Source: Micromonospora parathelypteridis (lineage in GTDB: Bacteria > Actinomycetota > Actinomycetes > Mycobacteriales > Micromonosporaceae). Taken from it: a stretch of DNA of 64,000 nt. Of the stretch, positions 34,009-42,991 are shown piece after piece (the first letter of the stretch is position 1; each line of letters begins with the position of its first letter). The notes under the pieces were generated by a model, which made no database searches, was not told the DNA's origin, and saw nothing but the letters and a program-made list of their open reading frames with translations. The DNA is taken from the NCBI RefSeq assembly GCF_014201145.1, contig NZ_JACHDP010000001.1, forward strand, positions 2,170,001-2,234,000, read 5' to 3'. Position numbers and translations under genes: made by a program.

Positions 34009-34842
34009 TCACTCCCAGCGGTTGCCGGTGAGCTTCTCGTAGACGTCGACGTAGCGCGCCCGGGTCGCCTCGACCACCTCGGCCGGCATGTCCGGGGCCG
34101 GGCCCTGCTTGTCCCAGCCGCTACCGGTGGCCCAGTCCCGCACGTACTGCTTGTCGTAGGAGAACTGCACCCGGCCCGGCTGGTACGACTCGGCCGGCCA
34201 GAACCGCGACGAGTCGGAGGTGAGCAACTCGTCGGCGAGGACCAGGGTGCCGTCCGGCGCCCAGCCCAGCTCGAGCTTGGTGTCGGCGACCAGGATGCCC
34301 CGGTCGGCGGCCAGCTCGGCACCGCGCCGGTAGACGTCGATGGTGATCTGCCGCAGTCGCTCGGCGGTGGCCTGGCCCACCTTGTCCACCACGTCGTCGT
34401 ACGTGATGGGTTCGTCGTGCTCGCCCATCGGCGCCTTGCTCGACGGTGTGAAGATCGGCTCGGGCAGGATCGACGCCTCGCCGAGCCCTCGCGGCAGTGG
34501 TACGCCGGAGACGTTGCCGGTCTTCTCGTACTCCCGCAGGCCGCCACCGGTGAGGTAGCCGCGAGCGACGCACTCGACCGGGAGCATGTCCAGCCGCTGG
34601 CACCGGATGGCCCGCCCGGCGAACTCGGCAGGCACGTCGGTGGCCGAGATGACGTGGTTTGGCACCAGGTCGGCGAGCTGCTCGAACCACCAGAGCGAGA
34701 GTGCGGTGAGCAGGCGACCCTTGTCCGGGATCGGCGTCGGCAGCGCAACGTCGTAGATCGAGATGCGGTCCGAGGCGACCAGGATCAGATCGTCGCCGTC
34801 GGCGTAGACGTCCCGAACCTTGCCCGAGTGCAGAAGTTCCAC
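34009..34842 (-). CDS. purC: SAICAR synthetase
   Basis: A 277-residue purine-synthesis enzyme condensing CAIR with aspartate. The N-terminus VELLHSGKVRDVYADGDDL, the block LPVECVARGYLTGGGLREY and the metal/ATP site ILVADTKLELGWAPDG with LADELLTSDSSRFW identify it. GTG at 34842 gives the standard N-terminus; the frame to 34887 adds 15 residues unlike the family. No clear Shine-Dalgarno precedes it. It stands apart from other pur genes. Confidence 0.95.
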   Translation of the reverse strand: MELLHSGKVRDVYADGDDLILVASDRISIYDVALPTPIPDKGRLLTALSLWWFEQLADLVPNHVISATDVPAEFAGRAIRCQRLDMLPVECVARGYLTGGGLREYEKTGNVSGVPLPRGLGEASILPEPIFTPSSKAPMGEHDEPITYDDVVDKVGQATAERLRQITIDVYRRGAELAADRGILVADTKLELGWAPDGTLVLADELLTSDSSRFWPAESYQPGRVQFSYDKQYVRDWATGSGWDKQGPAPDMPAEVVEATRARYVDVYEKLTGNRWE

Positions 34843-34979
34843 GCGCGCTAGTACACCATGCGACAGCGGGAGGCCCGAGCCGACCACCCCGCCGGGGGTG
34901 ACCGGACGGACGTTGACACCCTCGTGCGCTGACTGCGTGAATGGTCCGACCGACGACCCCGCAGGTCCAGGAGAGCCCC

Positions 34980-36311
34980 GTGCCCGTTGTTCGACCCCCG
35001 CTCGACCGCCTCGGCGCCGATCCGGGCCGGCGCCGACTGCTCGGCGCGCTGCTCGGTGCGCCCCTGCTCGCGTCCGGTGGGCTGGCAGGGTGCAGTGACG
35101 GCGCCGCCACGTCGACCCAGGACGGGCCGGTCGAGCTGTCGGTCTTCTGGTGGGGTGGCGCCAAGCGGGCCGAGCTCACCGAGAAGGCGCTGCGGCTCTA
35201 CTCGGAGCGGAACCCCCGAGTCACCTTCCGCGTCACCTGGCAGGGTGCCGACGGCTACTACGACCGACTGGCCACCCAGGCGGTCGGTGGGAACGTCCCG
35301 GATCTGATCCAGATCGACGACTCGATGCTGACCGAGTACACCCAGCGGCAGATCATCCTCGACCTCACCGAGCAGGTCGCCGACCACCGCCTGGATCTAC
35401 GAGGCCTGTCGGAGGGTCTGATCCGCTACGGCACGGTGGAGGGGCGGACGATGGCGGTGGCCGGCGGGCAGACCCACGCCGCCGTGGTCTTCAACCGGGA
35501 CCTGCTGCGGGAGCTGCGCGTGCCGGAGCCACGCGGTGGAATGACCTGGGCCGAGTACGTCTCCTGGGCGGAACAGGTCACCGACGCCAGCGACGGCCAA
35601 GTGGCCGGCACCATGGACGCGTCCGGTGACTACCGGGCGCTCTGGCTCTGGCTGCGGTCGCAGGGTGGCGAGTTCTACCGGGGCAACCAGCTCGGTTTCG
35701 GCGCGGACGAGTTGATCGCGTGGTTCGAGCTGTGGCAGCGGGCCCGCAGTGGACGGGCCACACCGGGCGCGGCGCTGGTCGAGCAGGCCGACAGCGGGGA
35801 GCCGGCTCGGCAGCTGGTGGTGACCGGATTGACCGCCGCGTCCTTCGCCTGGTCGCACCAACTGCCGGAGCTGCAACGACTCACCGAGTCCGAGTTGGGC
35901 ATCGTCGGCCTCCCCGGCCCGACGGGCGCACAGTGGGCGCGGGCGTCGATGTACTGGGCGGCGTTCCGGGGCACCCGCCACCCGGACGCCGTCGCCGACG
36001 TGATCAACTTCTTGACCACCAACGGCGAGGCCGGCACCGTCCTCGGCCACGAGCGTGGGCTGAACCCCAGTCTTCCCGTCCGCCGCTACGCCGAGGGCAG
36101 CATCACCGACCCGGCCCAGAAGCGTGTCGCCGCGTTCGGCGCCAGCATCGACGACCTGCTCGGGCCGGCGCCGGCGCCACCGCCCAAGGGGCACCCCAAG
36201 GTGCGCACCCTGCTGGTCACCGCCGCCGAGCGCATTCGCGTCAAGCGCGACGGCACCCGTGAGGCCACCGCGCGCTTTCTGTCCCAAGCCATCGCGGCCC
36301 TCGCGGCGTGA
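34980..36311 (+). CDS. Orphan carbohydrate ABC substrate-binding lipoprotein
   Basis: A 443-residue extracytoplasmic binding protein of the sugar (family 1) type. A long N-region with GRRRLLGALLGAPLLASGGL ends in the lipobox LAGC, and the RRR suggests Tat export. The mature part has ELSVFWWGGAKRAELTEKAL and DLIQIDDSMLTEYT. No permease or ATPase gene lies nearby, so it must dock with a transporter encoded elsewhere. I choose GTG at 34980, 7 nt after AGGAGA; ATG at 34941 lacks a ribosome site. Confidence 0.85.
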   Translation: MPVVRPPLDRLGADPGRRRLLGALLGAPLLASGGLAGCSDGAATSTQDGPVELSVFWWGGAKRAELTEKALRLYSERNPRVTFRVTWQGADGYYDRLATQAVGGNVPDLIQIDDSMLTEYTQRQIILDLTEQVADHRLDLRGLSEGLIRYGTVEGRTMAVAGGQTHAAVVFNRDLLRELRVPEPRGGMTWAEYVSWAEQVTDASDGQVAGTMDASGDYRALWLWLRSQGGEFYRGNQLGFGADELIAWFELWQRARSGRATPGAALVEQADSGEPARQLVVTGLTAASFAWSHQLPELQRLTESELGIVGLPGPTGAQWARASMYWAAFRGTRHPDAVADVINFLTTNGEAGTVLGHERGLNPSLPVRRYAEGSITDPAQKRVAAFGASIDDLLGPAPAPPPKGHPKVRTLLVTAAERIRVKRDGTREATARFLSQAIAALAA

Positions 36312-36312
36312 G

Positions 36313-36345
36313 CACCGGCGGCCGGCCCGGGGCCGGCCGCTGGTG
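36313..36345 (+). terminator. Terminator after the binding-protein gene
   Basis: Near-perfect hairpin CACCGGCGGCCGGCC / GGCCGGCCGCTGGTG with a 3-base loop, starting 2 nt after the stop codon. Confidence 0.65.
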
Positions 36346-36368
36346 ACCTGTCGTTGCCTTCGGCCCGG

Positions 36369-36620
36369 TCAGCGGGGCGGACCGCCCCGACGGTTGCGGG
36401 TCAGACGCAGCACCAGGAACACGATGATCGCGACGACCACCAGGCAGCAGAGCAGGCCGATGAAACCGAAGCCGCTGCTGCCGCGTCGCCGCCGGGCGGC
36501 CTCCACCACCAGCTCGCCGGTGCCCGTGGACGCCCACGCCGCGACGGGCACGAAGACCGCGAGTACGACCGCACCGAGGACGGCGCTCAGCCGGCCCCAC
36601 CACTTACCAAAAGAAGACAT
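36369..36620 (-). CDS. Small membrane protein
   Basis: An 83-residue protein with an N-terminal signal-like helix (WWGRLSAVLGAVVLAVFVPV AAWA region, about 6-28), a short outer segment and a second helix (FIGLLCCLVVVAIIVFLVLR, about 53-72), followed by a basic cytoplasmic tail. No family is recognised. ATG at 36620 has GAGGA 9 nt upstream. Hypothetical, but the ribosome site and topology support it being real. Confidence 0.65.
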   Translation of the reverse strand: MSSFGKWWGRLSAVLGAVVLAVFVPVAAWASTGTGELVVEAARRRRGSSGFGFIGLLCCLVVVAIIVFLVLRLTRNRRGGPPR

Positions 36621-36720
36621 GTGCCCATCCTCGCCGAAGGGCGCAACCTGGGCACGTCGGTCCACACCGAATCATGGGATCGGGAGCTCTGTGCCGGTGA
36701 GCAGACCGCGCCCGGAAAGG

Positions 36721-36760
36721 ATCGAAGCCCCGCCCCCAAATCATGGGGCGGGGCTTCGAT
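36721..36760 (-). terminator. Terminator of the downstream initiator tRNA
   Basis: Perfect 16-bp stem ATCGAAGCCCCGCCCC / GGGGCGGGGCTTCGAT with an 8-base loop, followed on the minus strand by CCTTT. It ends transcription 14 nt after the tRNA at 36775-36848. Confidence 0.8.
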
Positions 36761-36774
36761 CCGCACTGCCTTTG

Positions 36775-36848
36775 TAGCGGGGACAGGATTTGAACCTGCG
36801 ACCTCTGGGTTATGAGCCCAGCGAGCTACCGAGCTGCTCCACCCCGCG
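36775..36848 (-). tRNA. Initiator tRNA-fMet (CAU), copy 1
   Basis: A 74-nt gene starting CGCGGGGTGGAGCAGCTCGG. The anticodon loop is CTCATAA. Initiator features are present: three G-C pairs closing the anticodon stem (CTGGG/CCCAG) and no Watson-Crick pair at positions 1-72 (C against T). The T arm reads GGTTCAAATCC. The 3' CCA is not encoded; CTA is followed by CAAAG. Identical to copy 2. Confidence 0.93.
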
Positions 36849-36951
36849 TCGACTGGTTAACCTTAACCCATCCGTCCCGGCGATGATCAGCGGGGGTCGC
36901 CAACCGCTGCGGACGCCCGTGCCCAGGAATCGCGCGCCGCCAGGAATGTCG

Positions 36952-36984
36952 AAAGCCCGCCTCCGGTAATCCGGAGACGGGCTT
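36952..36984 (-). terminator. Terminator of the upstream initiator tRNA
   Basis: Hairpin AAGCCCGTCTCCGG / CCGGAGGCGGGCTT with a 4-base loop, one mismatch, then TTC on the minus strand. It lies 20 nt downstream of the tRNA at 37004-37077, so each tRNA gene has its own terminator. Confidence 0.7.
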
Positions 36985-37003
36985 CGAACTGATATTTCTC
37001 TCG

Positions 37004-37077
37004 TAGCGGGGACAGGATTTGAACCTGCGACCTCTGGGTTATGAGCCCAGCGAGCTACCGAGCTGCTCCACCCCGCG
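37004..37077 (-). tRNA. Initiator tRNA-fMet (CAU), copy 2
   Basis: Identical in all 74 bases to the copy at 36775-36848, with the same CAU anticodon, G-C-rich anticodon stem and mismatched first pair. CCA is not encoded. The flanking sequences differ, apart from the GTCG just upstream, so this is an old duplication rather than a recent large one. Confidence 0.93.
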
Positions 37078-37161
37078 TCGGCTCGATAACCGTAGCGCAC
37101 CACCCCCGGGCCCCGCAAAACGACATCCGAATCCGCCGGATCGCGGTCCGGCACACCGAGG

Positions 37162-38100
37162 TCACCCAAGCCAGGCCTCGATGGCGGCGACCGCTCGGCG
37201 ACTGTCCGCGTCGACCTGTGTCCGCGGGCTGGACCCGGTCTCCCAGCCGATCTCCCAGAGGACGGTCACGACGTCACCGACCCGGATCACGCGAACCAGC
37301 CGGACCTCGTCCCCGCCGGTCGGGTCGCCGTTGACGTCCAGGTTCGGCTTCCGCGTCTCGAACAGCACCGACTCGTCGCCGTACCCGTCGCTGCCGAGCA
37401 GTCGCTGCCTGCTCACCACCGACGCGTCGCCGGCCGGCGTCTCCTGCTCCGGGCAGTCGCGCACCGCCCGGCGCAGCTCGTCGATCGCATCGTCGGCACG
37501 CCCGGCCCGGTAGATGGTGATGGTGTTCCGGTAGGTGCCATCCTCGCCGACGCTGCCATCCGCTGGGTTCTTGGCCGGAGTTTCCGCCAGCTTGTAGACC
37601 AGGGACCGGGCCCGACGCTGCACGATCGCCGACTCGCTCGGGTAGCGGGCGTCGCACAGGCCCGGCAGCACGTCCCCATTGAGGAACCTCGGGCTGATGG
37701 TGGTCTGGTTCGCCGACGCGAGAGCGAAGAACGCCCGATCCGGGATGCTCACCGGAGTCTCTGGTGGCGACGCGCTGGTGACACGCGGAGACGCGGGAGT
37801 CGTACCCGGGGGTCGGCCGGGCGTGGTCGGCGGGGCGGACGGCGACGCGGCAGTCGCACTGGGTGCGGGGATCGTCGGTGTGTCGGCCGGCGAGGGTGTG
37901 GTTCCCGGCGGCGGCGTGGCGACCACCTGGGTGCCGATCGCCACGCCACCCACCACCAGCGCCACGGCGAGGGTGCCTCCGGCAGCGCGGAGCCGGGCCC
38001 TCCTGTCCGCCCGCCGCCGCAGGACGTCGGGGACGCCCAGGTCGCAGGCGTCGGCGGCGGCGGCGAGGCGCTGATACATCTCAGAGAGTTCACGCGACAT
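37162..38100 (-). CDS. Membrane partner (probable anti-sigma) of the ECF sigma factor
   Basis: A 312-residue single-pass membrane protein. The cytoplasmic N-terminus (about 45 residues, MSRELSEMYQRLAAAADACD) is followed by a membrane helix near 40-58. A Pro/Thr/Ser-rich spacer runs from ~62 to 118, then an outer domain of ~190 residues. No zinc HxxxCxxC motif is seen. Its start overlaps the sigma gene stop by 11 nt, the usual arrangement for a membrane-bound regulator of an ECF sigma factor. The anti-sigma role is inferred from this arrangement. Confidence 0.72.
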   Translation of the reverse strand: MSRELSEMYQRLAAAADACDLGVPDVLRRRADRRARLRAAGGTLAVALVVGGVAIGTQVVATPPPGTTPSPADTPTIPAPSATAASPSAPPTTPGRPPGTTPASPRVTSASPPETPVSIPDRAFFALASANQTTISPRFLNGDVLPGLCDARYPSESAIVQRRARSLVYKLAETPAKNPADGSVGEDGTYRNTITIYRAGRADDAIDELRRAVRDCPEQETPAGDASVVSRQRLLGSDGYGDESVLFETRKPNLDVNGDPTGGDEVRLVRVIRVGDVVTVLWEIGWETGSSPRTQVDADSRRAVAAIEAWLG

Positions 38101-38599
38101 CAGTTGCCTCCAATTCCACGCTGGCGAGATCGGGCAGCAACGCGGCGAGCCGGGATCGGCCGCGGGAGAGCCAGGACTTCACCGTGCCGACGGGTACGCC
38201 GACCTCACGGGCGATCTCCTCCACCGACATGTCGAACAGGTAGTGCAGAGCCAACGCCTGCCGATGGTTGGCCGGCACCTGGCGCAGGGCCTCAAGCAGC
38301 AGCACGCTGTCCTCACTGGGCGGTCCGACCGCCGGTGGGGGCCCCGCCAACCGCAGCGCCCCGCGCAAGCTGCGCAGCCGACGCCAGCGATCGGCCGCCA
38401 AGCGTGACACCACCAGCCGCAACCACGCCTCCGGCGCAGGATGCGCCGACAGCCGCCCCCAGTGCCGCCAGGCCCGGGTGTACGCCTCCTGCACCAGGTC
38501 CTGCGCCTCACTGTGGTCGCCGGCCACCGCATAGCCGTACCTCGCCATCCGCCGCGAAGTGCTGCGGTAGAACTCATCGAAGCTCTGCGCGTCCCGCAC
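38090..38599 (-). CDS. ECF sigma factor, actinobacterial SigE-family (SigM-like)
   Basis: A 169-residue sigma factor. Region 2 is FDEFYRSTSRRMARYGYAVA followed by GDHSEAQDLVQEAYTRAWRH. Region 4 is SVEEIAREVGVPVGTVKSWL followed by SRGRSRL. This short form is abundant in actinomycetes. GTG at 38599 is 8 nt after GAGGGAGA and gives the expected VRDAQSFDEFY start. It is co-transcribed with the membrane protein that overlaps its 3' end. Confidence 0.9.
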   Translation of the reverse strand: MRDAQSFDEFYRSTSRRMARYGYAVAGDHSEAQDLVQEAYTRAWRHWGRLSAHPAPEAWLRLVVSRLAADRWRRLRSLRGALRLAGPPPAVGPPSEDSVLLLEALRQVPANHRQALALHYLFDMSVEEIAREVGVPVGTVKSWLSRGRSRLAALLPDLASVELEATDVA

Positions 38600-38697
38600 G
38601 AATGTTCTCCCTCGTTCCCACCCCGTTGACTTGAGGACGGCGGACCGGTGTCACAGGTTGCGGGTCGGCCGGACCTTTCAGCACGTCCGGACACGGC

Positions 38698-38744
38698 GGA
38701 GCCCCCGCCGTCAGGACCGGGTGCGGTCCGACGACGGGGGCTCC
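38698..38744 (-). terminator. Terminator after the UPF0182 gene
   Basis: A 47-base hairpin: GGAGCCCCCGCCGTC pairs with GACGACGGGGGCTCC (one mismatch), and an inner GGACCG/CGGTCC stem closes the loop. It separates the UPF0182 gene from the sigma-factor operon on the same strand. Confidence 0.75.
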
Positions 38745-38769
38745 AAGAGGAACTCCCAGCGGAGGCGGG

Positions 38770-41700
38770 TCAGCCTCCAGCGCTCGGAGTGACGCTCGGC
38801 GACGAGCCACCGCTGGGCGTACCGCCCTGCTGCGCTTGCTGGAACGCGGTCAGCGCCTCGTCCAGCGCCTTGAGCGCGCGACCGTACCGCTCGAAGTCAC
38901 CGGACGCCTGCGCGGCCCGGACCTCGGTGATCGCGGTCTGCACCCGGTCCGCGGCGGCGGCCACGTCACCGGTCGGCGGCGGGTTGCCGGTGCCGGCGCT
39001 CGGCGTAGCCGTCGGGGTCGGAGTGGGAGTCGGCGTCGTCGGGGTCGTCGGGTTGCCCCCGGTGGTCGGCGGCGGCGACGTGCCCTGCCCGGCCTTCTTG
39101 CCCTGCTCGACCAACTGCTTGATGCCGTCGTTGATGTTGTCGGCGAGCGCCACGAACGAGCCGCCGTCACCGTAGGAGAGCAGCACCTTCTGCAGCAGCG
39201 GGTACGCGTCCTGCTGGTTGCTCTTCACGTAGACCGGCTCGACGTAGAGCATCCCGTCGGCGAAGGGCAACGAGAGCAGGTTGCCGTACTGCACCTGCGC
39301 CTGGTTGCTGGAGAGCAGGTTGAGCTGCTGACGGATGTTCGCGTTGTTGGTCATCTGTTGGTGCACCTGCACCGGGCCGGAGATCCGGGTCTGATCCGGC
39401 AGCTCCAGCACCTCCAGCCGGGGCTTGCCGTCGACGTACGACCCGGAGATCAGCGCGGCGAGGTTCTGCCGGCCGTTCGGAGTGACCGCGGAGGTGAGCT
39501 GGAACCGCGGGCCCTCCTGCCCCGGGAACTGGGTGAAGAGGTAGTACGGGGGCTGCTTCTGGCCGCTGTCCGGAGCGTCCGGCACGTTGGGCACCTGCCA
39601 GAAGTCCTGCGCCGAGTAGAAGTCGCCCGGGTTGGTCACGTGGAACTTGGTGAGCAGGTTGCGCTGCACCTTGAACATGTCCGCCGGGTAGCGCAGGTGC
39701 TCGGTCAGCTCGACCGGGATGTCCGCCTTCGGCAGCACCAGGTCACCGCCGAACGCCTTGTTCCAGGCCTTGAGCACCGGGTCGGTGTCGTCGTACTCGT
39801 AGAGCTTCACGGTGCCGTCGTACGCGTCGACGGTGGCCTTCACCGAGTTCCGCATGTAGTTGACGTTCTCCCGGGCCAGCTGGAAGGTGCCCCGGTTGGT
39901 CAACTCGTCGGTGGTCTCGGTCTGCAGGTTGACCCGCTCGGCGTACGGGTAGGTGGCCGCCGTGGTGTAGCCGTCGACGATCCACTGCACCCGACCGTCG
40001 ACAACTGCCGGGTACGGGTCGCCGTCCAGGGTGAGGAACGGCGCGACCTTCTCCACCCGGTCCCGCGGGTTACGCACGTACAGCAGCCTGGAGTCCTTGT
40101 TGACCGCCTCGGAGAGCAGGAAGTTCGACTCCTGCTCCTTGATGGCGTACAGCAGGCGCCGGGTGAAGGAACCGATCTTGACGCCGCCCTCACCGGTGTA
40201 GGTGTAGGACTCGCCGCCACCCTCACCGACCGGCCGGTCGAACTCGGCCTTCTTGTTCGGGTCGGACTGACCGACGATCGCGTAGTCGTCGGCCGCCATC
40301 CGCTCGCCGTAGTAGATGCGCGGCTGCTTGGCCGGGATCTGCTCGGTCTGCGAGGAGCACGCCTCCTGGGTCTTCTCGCCCAGGAAGCCGGAGACGAAGA
40401 ACGGCTGCCCGCCGCAGACCACCTGGTTGGCCGGGGCGGCCACCAGCCCGTACCCGTGGGTGTAGACGGTGTGCCGGTTGATCCAGGTGTTCTGCTGGTC
40501 GGTCAGCTCGCCGTAGTTGATCTCCCGGACGCCGACCACGTAGTCGGAGACCTTCCCGTTCACCCCGTAGCGATCGATGTCCAGCTTGGGACCGAAGTCG
40601 TAGAAGCCACGCACCTGCTGGAGCTGGGTGTACGTCTCGCTGACCAGCTGCGGGTCGAGCAGCCGCACATTGGACACCACCGAGACGTCGGTGGCCAGGT
40701 TCCCCGGTGGGGTGAGGTTGCTCGCCGCGTACGGGGTCGTCTCGGTGGCTCCCAACCCGAACGCCGCTCGCGTCGCGTCGATGCTGCGCTGGATGTACGG
40801 CGCTTCCTTGTCCTTGGCGCTCGGCTTGACCTCGAAGGTCTGCACCGCCCAGGGGTAGATGCCGCCGATGGCCACCGCGGACACGCCGAGCAGTGCCAGC
40901 GAGATCCCCGGCCAGACCAGGTTCCGCATCCAGGCGTTGGAGAAGACGACGATCGCGATCGCCACCACGATCGAGATGTAGGCCAGGATCTCCTTCGCCG
41001 GCAGCAGCGCGTTGACGTCGGCATAGCCGGCGCCGTACAACTTGGCGCCCTCGTTGTACTCCAGCAACATCGCTCGCCGGTCCAGCACGTACGCGATGGC
41101 CTTCAACAGCACGAAGACCGCGATCAGGCTGCTCAGGTGCGCGCGAGCGGCGTTGCTCATCCGGTCCCCGACGCCCTGCAGGCGGACGCCGCCGAAGAGG
41201 TAGTGCACCGCCAGCGCACCGATCACGGCCAGCACCACCGCGGTGAAGGCGACCCCGAGCAGGTAACGCCAGAACGGCAGTTGGAAGACGTAGAAGCCGA
41301 TGTCCACCCCGAACTCCGGATCCTTGATCCCGAAGTCACCGCCGTTGCGGAAGAGCAGCCACTGGTTCCACCGGTTCTGCGCGGAGAGGCCGGCGAAGAG
41401 CCCGACCACCGCGGCGGTCAGCGCGATCCAGGTGCCGAGTCGCGGGCTGAGCGCGATCCGGTATCGCTCCAGGGTCGCCTGCTCCACGGAGTGCGGACGC
41501 ATTCGCGGGCGCAGACGGTAGGCCAACCACAGGTTGCCACCGACGACCACCGCCATGCCGAGCCCGATGGCGAGGAAGAGCAACAGCCGGGTGAGCAGGA
41601 CACCGGTGAAGACCTCGGTGTAGCGGACCTCGTCGAACCAGAGCCAGTCGGTCCACGCCTGGACACCCCAGCCAAGCAGGGTGAAGAGCACGAACACCCC

Positions 41701-41772
41701 GACCAGGACAGCGATGGTGACGCGCCCGCGCCGGCTCATCCTCGGAAGGGGGCTGCTGCTACGCATGACCAC
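38770..41772 (-). CDS. UPF0182 (COG1615) large membrane protein
   Basis: A 1000-residue protein of the UPF0182 family (M. tuberculosis Rv3193c), function unknown. About seven membrane helices occupy the first ~310 residues, with the family WTDWLWFDEVRYTEVFTGVL after helix 1. A large outer domain follows (320-880), then a Pro/Thr linker and a helical tail rich in A and Q. GTG at 41772 is 6 nt after GGAG; ATG two codons later is an alternative. The PDZ protease and DUF2342 genes next door are the same neighbours as in mycobacteria, hinting at an envelope quality-control role. Confidence 0.92.
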   Translation of the reverse strand: MVMRSSSPLPRMSRRGRVTIAVLVGVFVLFTLLGWGVQAWTDWLWFDEVRYTEVFTGVLLTRLLLFLAIGLGMAVVVGGNLWLAYRLRPRMRPHSVEQATLERYRIALSPRLGTWIALTAAVVGLFAGLSAQNRWNQWLLFRNGGDFGIKDPEFGVDIGFYVFQLPFWRYLLGVAFTAVVLAVIGALAVHYLFGGVRLQGVGDRMSNAARAHLSSLIAVFVLLKAIAYVLDRRAMLLEYNEGAKLYGAGYADVNALLPAKEILAYISIVVAIAIVVFSNAWMRNLVWPGISLALLGVSAVAIGGIYPWAVQTFEVKPSAKDKEAPYIQRSIDATRAAFGLGATETTPYAASNLTPPGNLATDVSVVSNVRLLDPQLVSETYTQLQQVRGFYDFGPKLDIDRYGVNGKVSDYVVGVREINYGELTDQQNTWINRHTVYTHGYGLVAAPANQVVCGGQPFFVSGFLGEKTQEACSSQTEQIPAKQPRIYYGERMAADDYAIVGQSDPNKKAEFDRPVGEGGGESYTYTGEGGVKIGSFTRRLLYAIKEQESNFLLSEAVNKDSRLLYVRNPRDRVEKVAPFLTLDGDPYPAVVDGRVQWIVDGYTTAATYPYAERVNLQTETTDELTNRGTFQLARENVNYMRNSVKATVDAYDGTVKLYEYDDTDPVLKAWNKAFGGDLVLPKADIPVELTEHLRYPADMFKVQRNLLTKFHVTNPGDFYSAQDFWQVPNVPDAPDSGQKQPPYYLFTQFPGQEGPRFQLTSAVTPNGRQNLAALISGSYVDGKPRLEVLELPDQTRISGPVQVHQQMTNNANIRQQLNLLSSNQAQVQYGNLLSLPFADGMLYVEPVYVKSNQQDAYPLLQKVLLSYGDGGSFVALADNINDGIKQLVEQGKKAGQGTSPPPTTGGNPTTPTTPTPTPTPTATPSAGTGNPPPTGDVAAAADRVQTAITEVRAAQASGDFERYGRALKALDEALTAFQQAQQGGTPSGGSSPSVTPSAGG

Positions 41773-41862
41773 TGTTGGCTCCGCACGCTCGATGTGATCG
41801 GCTCCGACCAGGCACCCAGAGTACGGGGTGTTCCTGAGCGTGTCGGGGCACGGTCACACCGG

Positions 41863-42876
41863 TCAACAGCGGGTCGGCTGACCCCCGGTGCGCAACGCCT
41901 CCAGGGCGGTCATCGCTTCGTCCAACGAACCCACCCGGAGCAGCGGCAGACCGGGCTGCGGATTGCGGACCGCCTCGGCGCAGTTGTCCGCCGGCACCAG
42001 GAAGACCTTGGCCCCGGCGCGCTTCGCGCCGACCAGCTTCTGGGCGATTCCGCCGATCGGGCCGACGGTGCCCTCGTCGTCGATGGTGCCGGTGCCGGCG
42101 ATGACCTGGCCGCCGGTGAGATCGGCCGGGGTCAGCTTGTCCACGATCCCCAGGGCGAACATCAGACCGGCGCTCGGCCCACCGATGTCCCCGAGGTCGA
42201 TGCCGAGGGTGAACGGGTGCGGCTGCTGCTGGTCGATCTCGACGCCGATCCGCGGTCGGCCGTCCTGCTCACGACTGGTCACCGTCGCCGTGGCCGGCGC
42301 GCCGTCCCGGGTGTAGGCGATCGTCAACGCCGTCCCGGCCGGCTTGGCCCGGACCAGCTCGGTGACCTTCACGGCCACCGGCACCGGCTGACCGTCGACC
42401 GCGGTGATCACGTCACCGACCTTCAGCAACCCGGCGGCCGGACCATCCCCGGCCACCGTCTTGATCACCACCTGCACCGGAAAGCCCAACTCCCGCAGCG
42501 CGGCAGTCTCCGCGCTGGTCTGCGACGCCTTGAAGTCCTCGGCGTTGCGCTGCTCGACCTGCTCGGTCGACTCCCCCGGCGGGTAGACCAGCTCACGCGG
42601 CACCACCGCCTCGTCGTCGGAGAACCAGCCCGCGATCGCCCCGCGCAGCCGCACCGTCGGCTGCACCCCCACCGTGGTCAGCCGCAACTGGCCGGCTGAG
42701 GTCGAGGTTTCCCGCCCGGAGACCTGGATGACCTCCTTGCCGTCGGCCGTACCCAGGGTGTTGACCGTCGGACCCGGACCGAGCACCACGTACGGGATCG
42801 GCACCCGGAGCACCCCGATGCTCAGCAGAGCGGTGAACAGGGCACCGAGCAGGACCGTCAGGCCACGACGTCTCAT
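41863..42876 (-). CDS. Secreted PDZ / Lon-type (S16) protease, YlbL family
   Basis: A 337-residue membrane-anchored serine protease. One N-terminal helix (about 5-25), a PDZ domain near 125-200 and a Lon proteolytic domain at the end. The catalytic dyad is S235 in GGPSAGLMFAL and K280 in GIAQKLVGAKRAG, 45 residues apart as in Lon. It has no ATPase domain. Corresponds to Rv3194c and lies between UPF0182 and the DUF2342 metalloprotease as in mycobacteria. It starts at ATG 42876. Confidence 0.93.
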   Translation of the reverse strand: MRRRGLTVLLGALFTALLSIGVLRVPIPYVVLGPGPTVNTLGTADGKEVIQVSGRETSTSAGQLRLTTVGVQPTVRLRGAIAGWFSDDEAVVPRELVYPPGESTEQVEQRNAEDFKASQTSAETAALRELGFPVQVVIKTVAGDGPAAGLLKVGDVITAVDGQPVPVAVKVTELVRAKPAGTALTIAYTRDGAPATATVTSREQDGRPRIGVEIDQQQPHPFTLGIDLGDIGGPSAGLMFALGIVDKLTPADLTGGQVIAGTGTIDDEGTVGPIGGIAQKLVGAKRAGAKVFLVPADNCAEAVRNPQPGLPLLRVGSLDEAMTALEALRTGGQPTRC

Positions 42877-42991
42877 GCCGCAGAGCGTACCGACCTGCTG
42901 AGCGCCGTCTGCCGGATGCGTCGCTCGACTTCGCCCTCAGCGCAACGCCAGCGGCGGCGACCTGGGGCGCGGCCCGCGTACCGTAGACGTC

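Noticed and set aside
31468..36300. Possible operon or island linking prs, glpK, purC and the binding protein
   Set aside because: Orientations alternate, the genes have separate promoters or terminators, and all look like core genes with uniform composition.
38836..42699. A 1287-codon plus-strand frame opposite the UPF0182 and PDZ/Lon genes
   Set aside because: The opposite strand encodes clear families with intact motifs; this frame is an R/H/V/G-rich antisense shadow.
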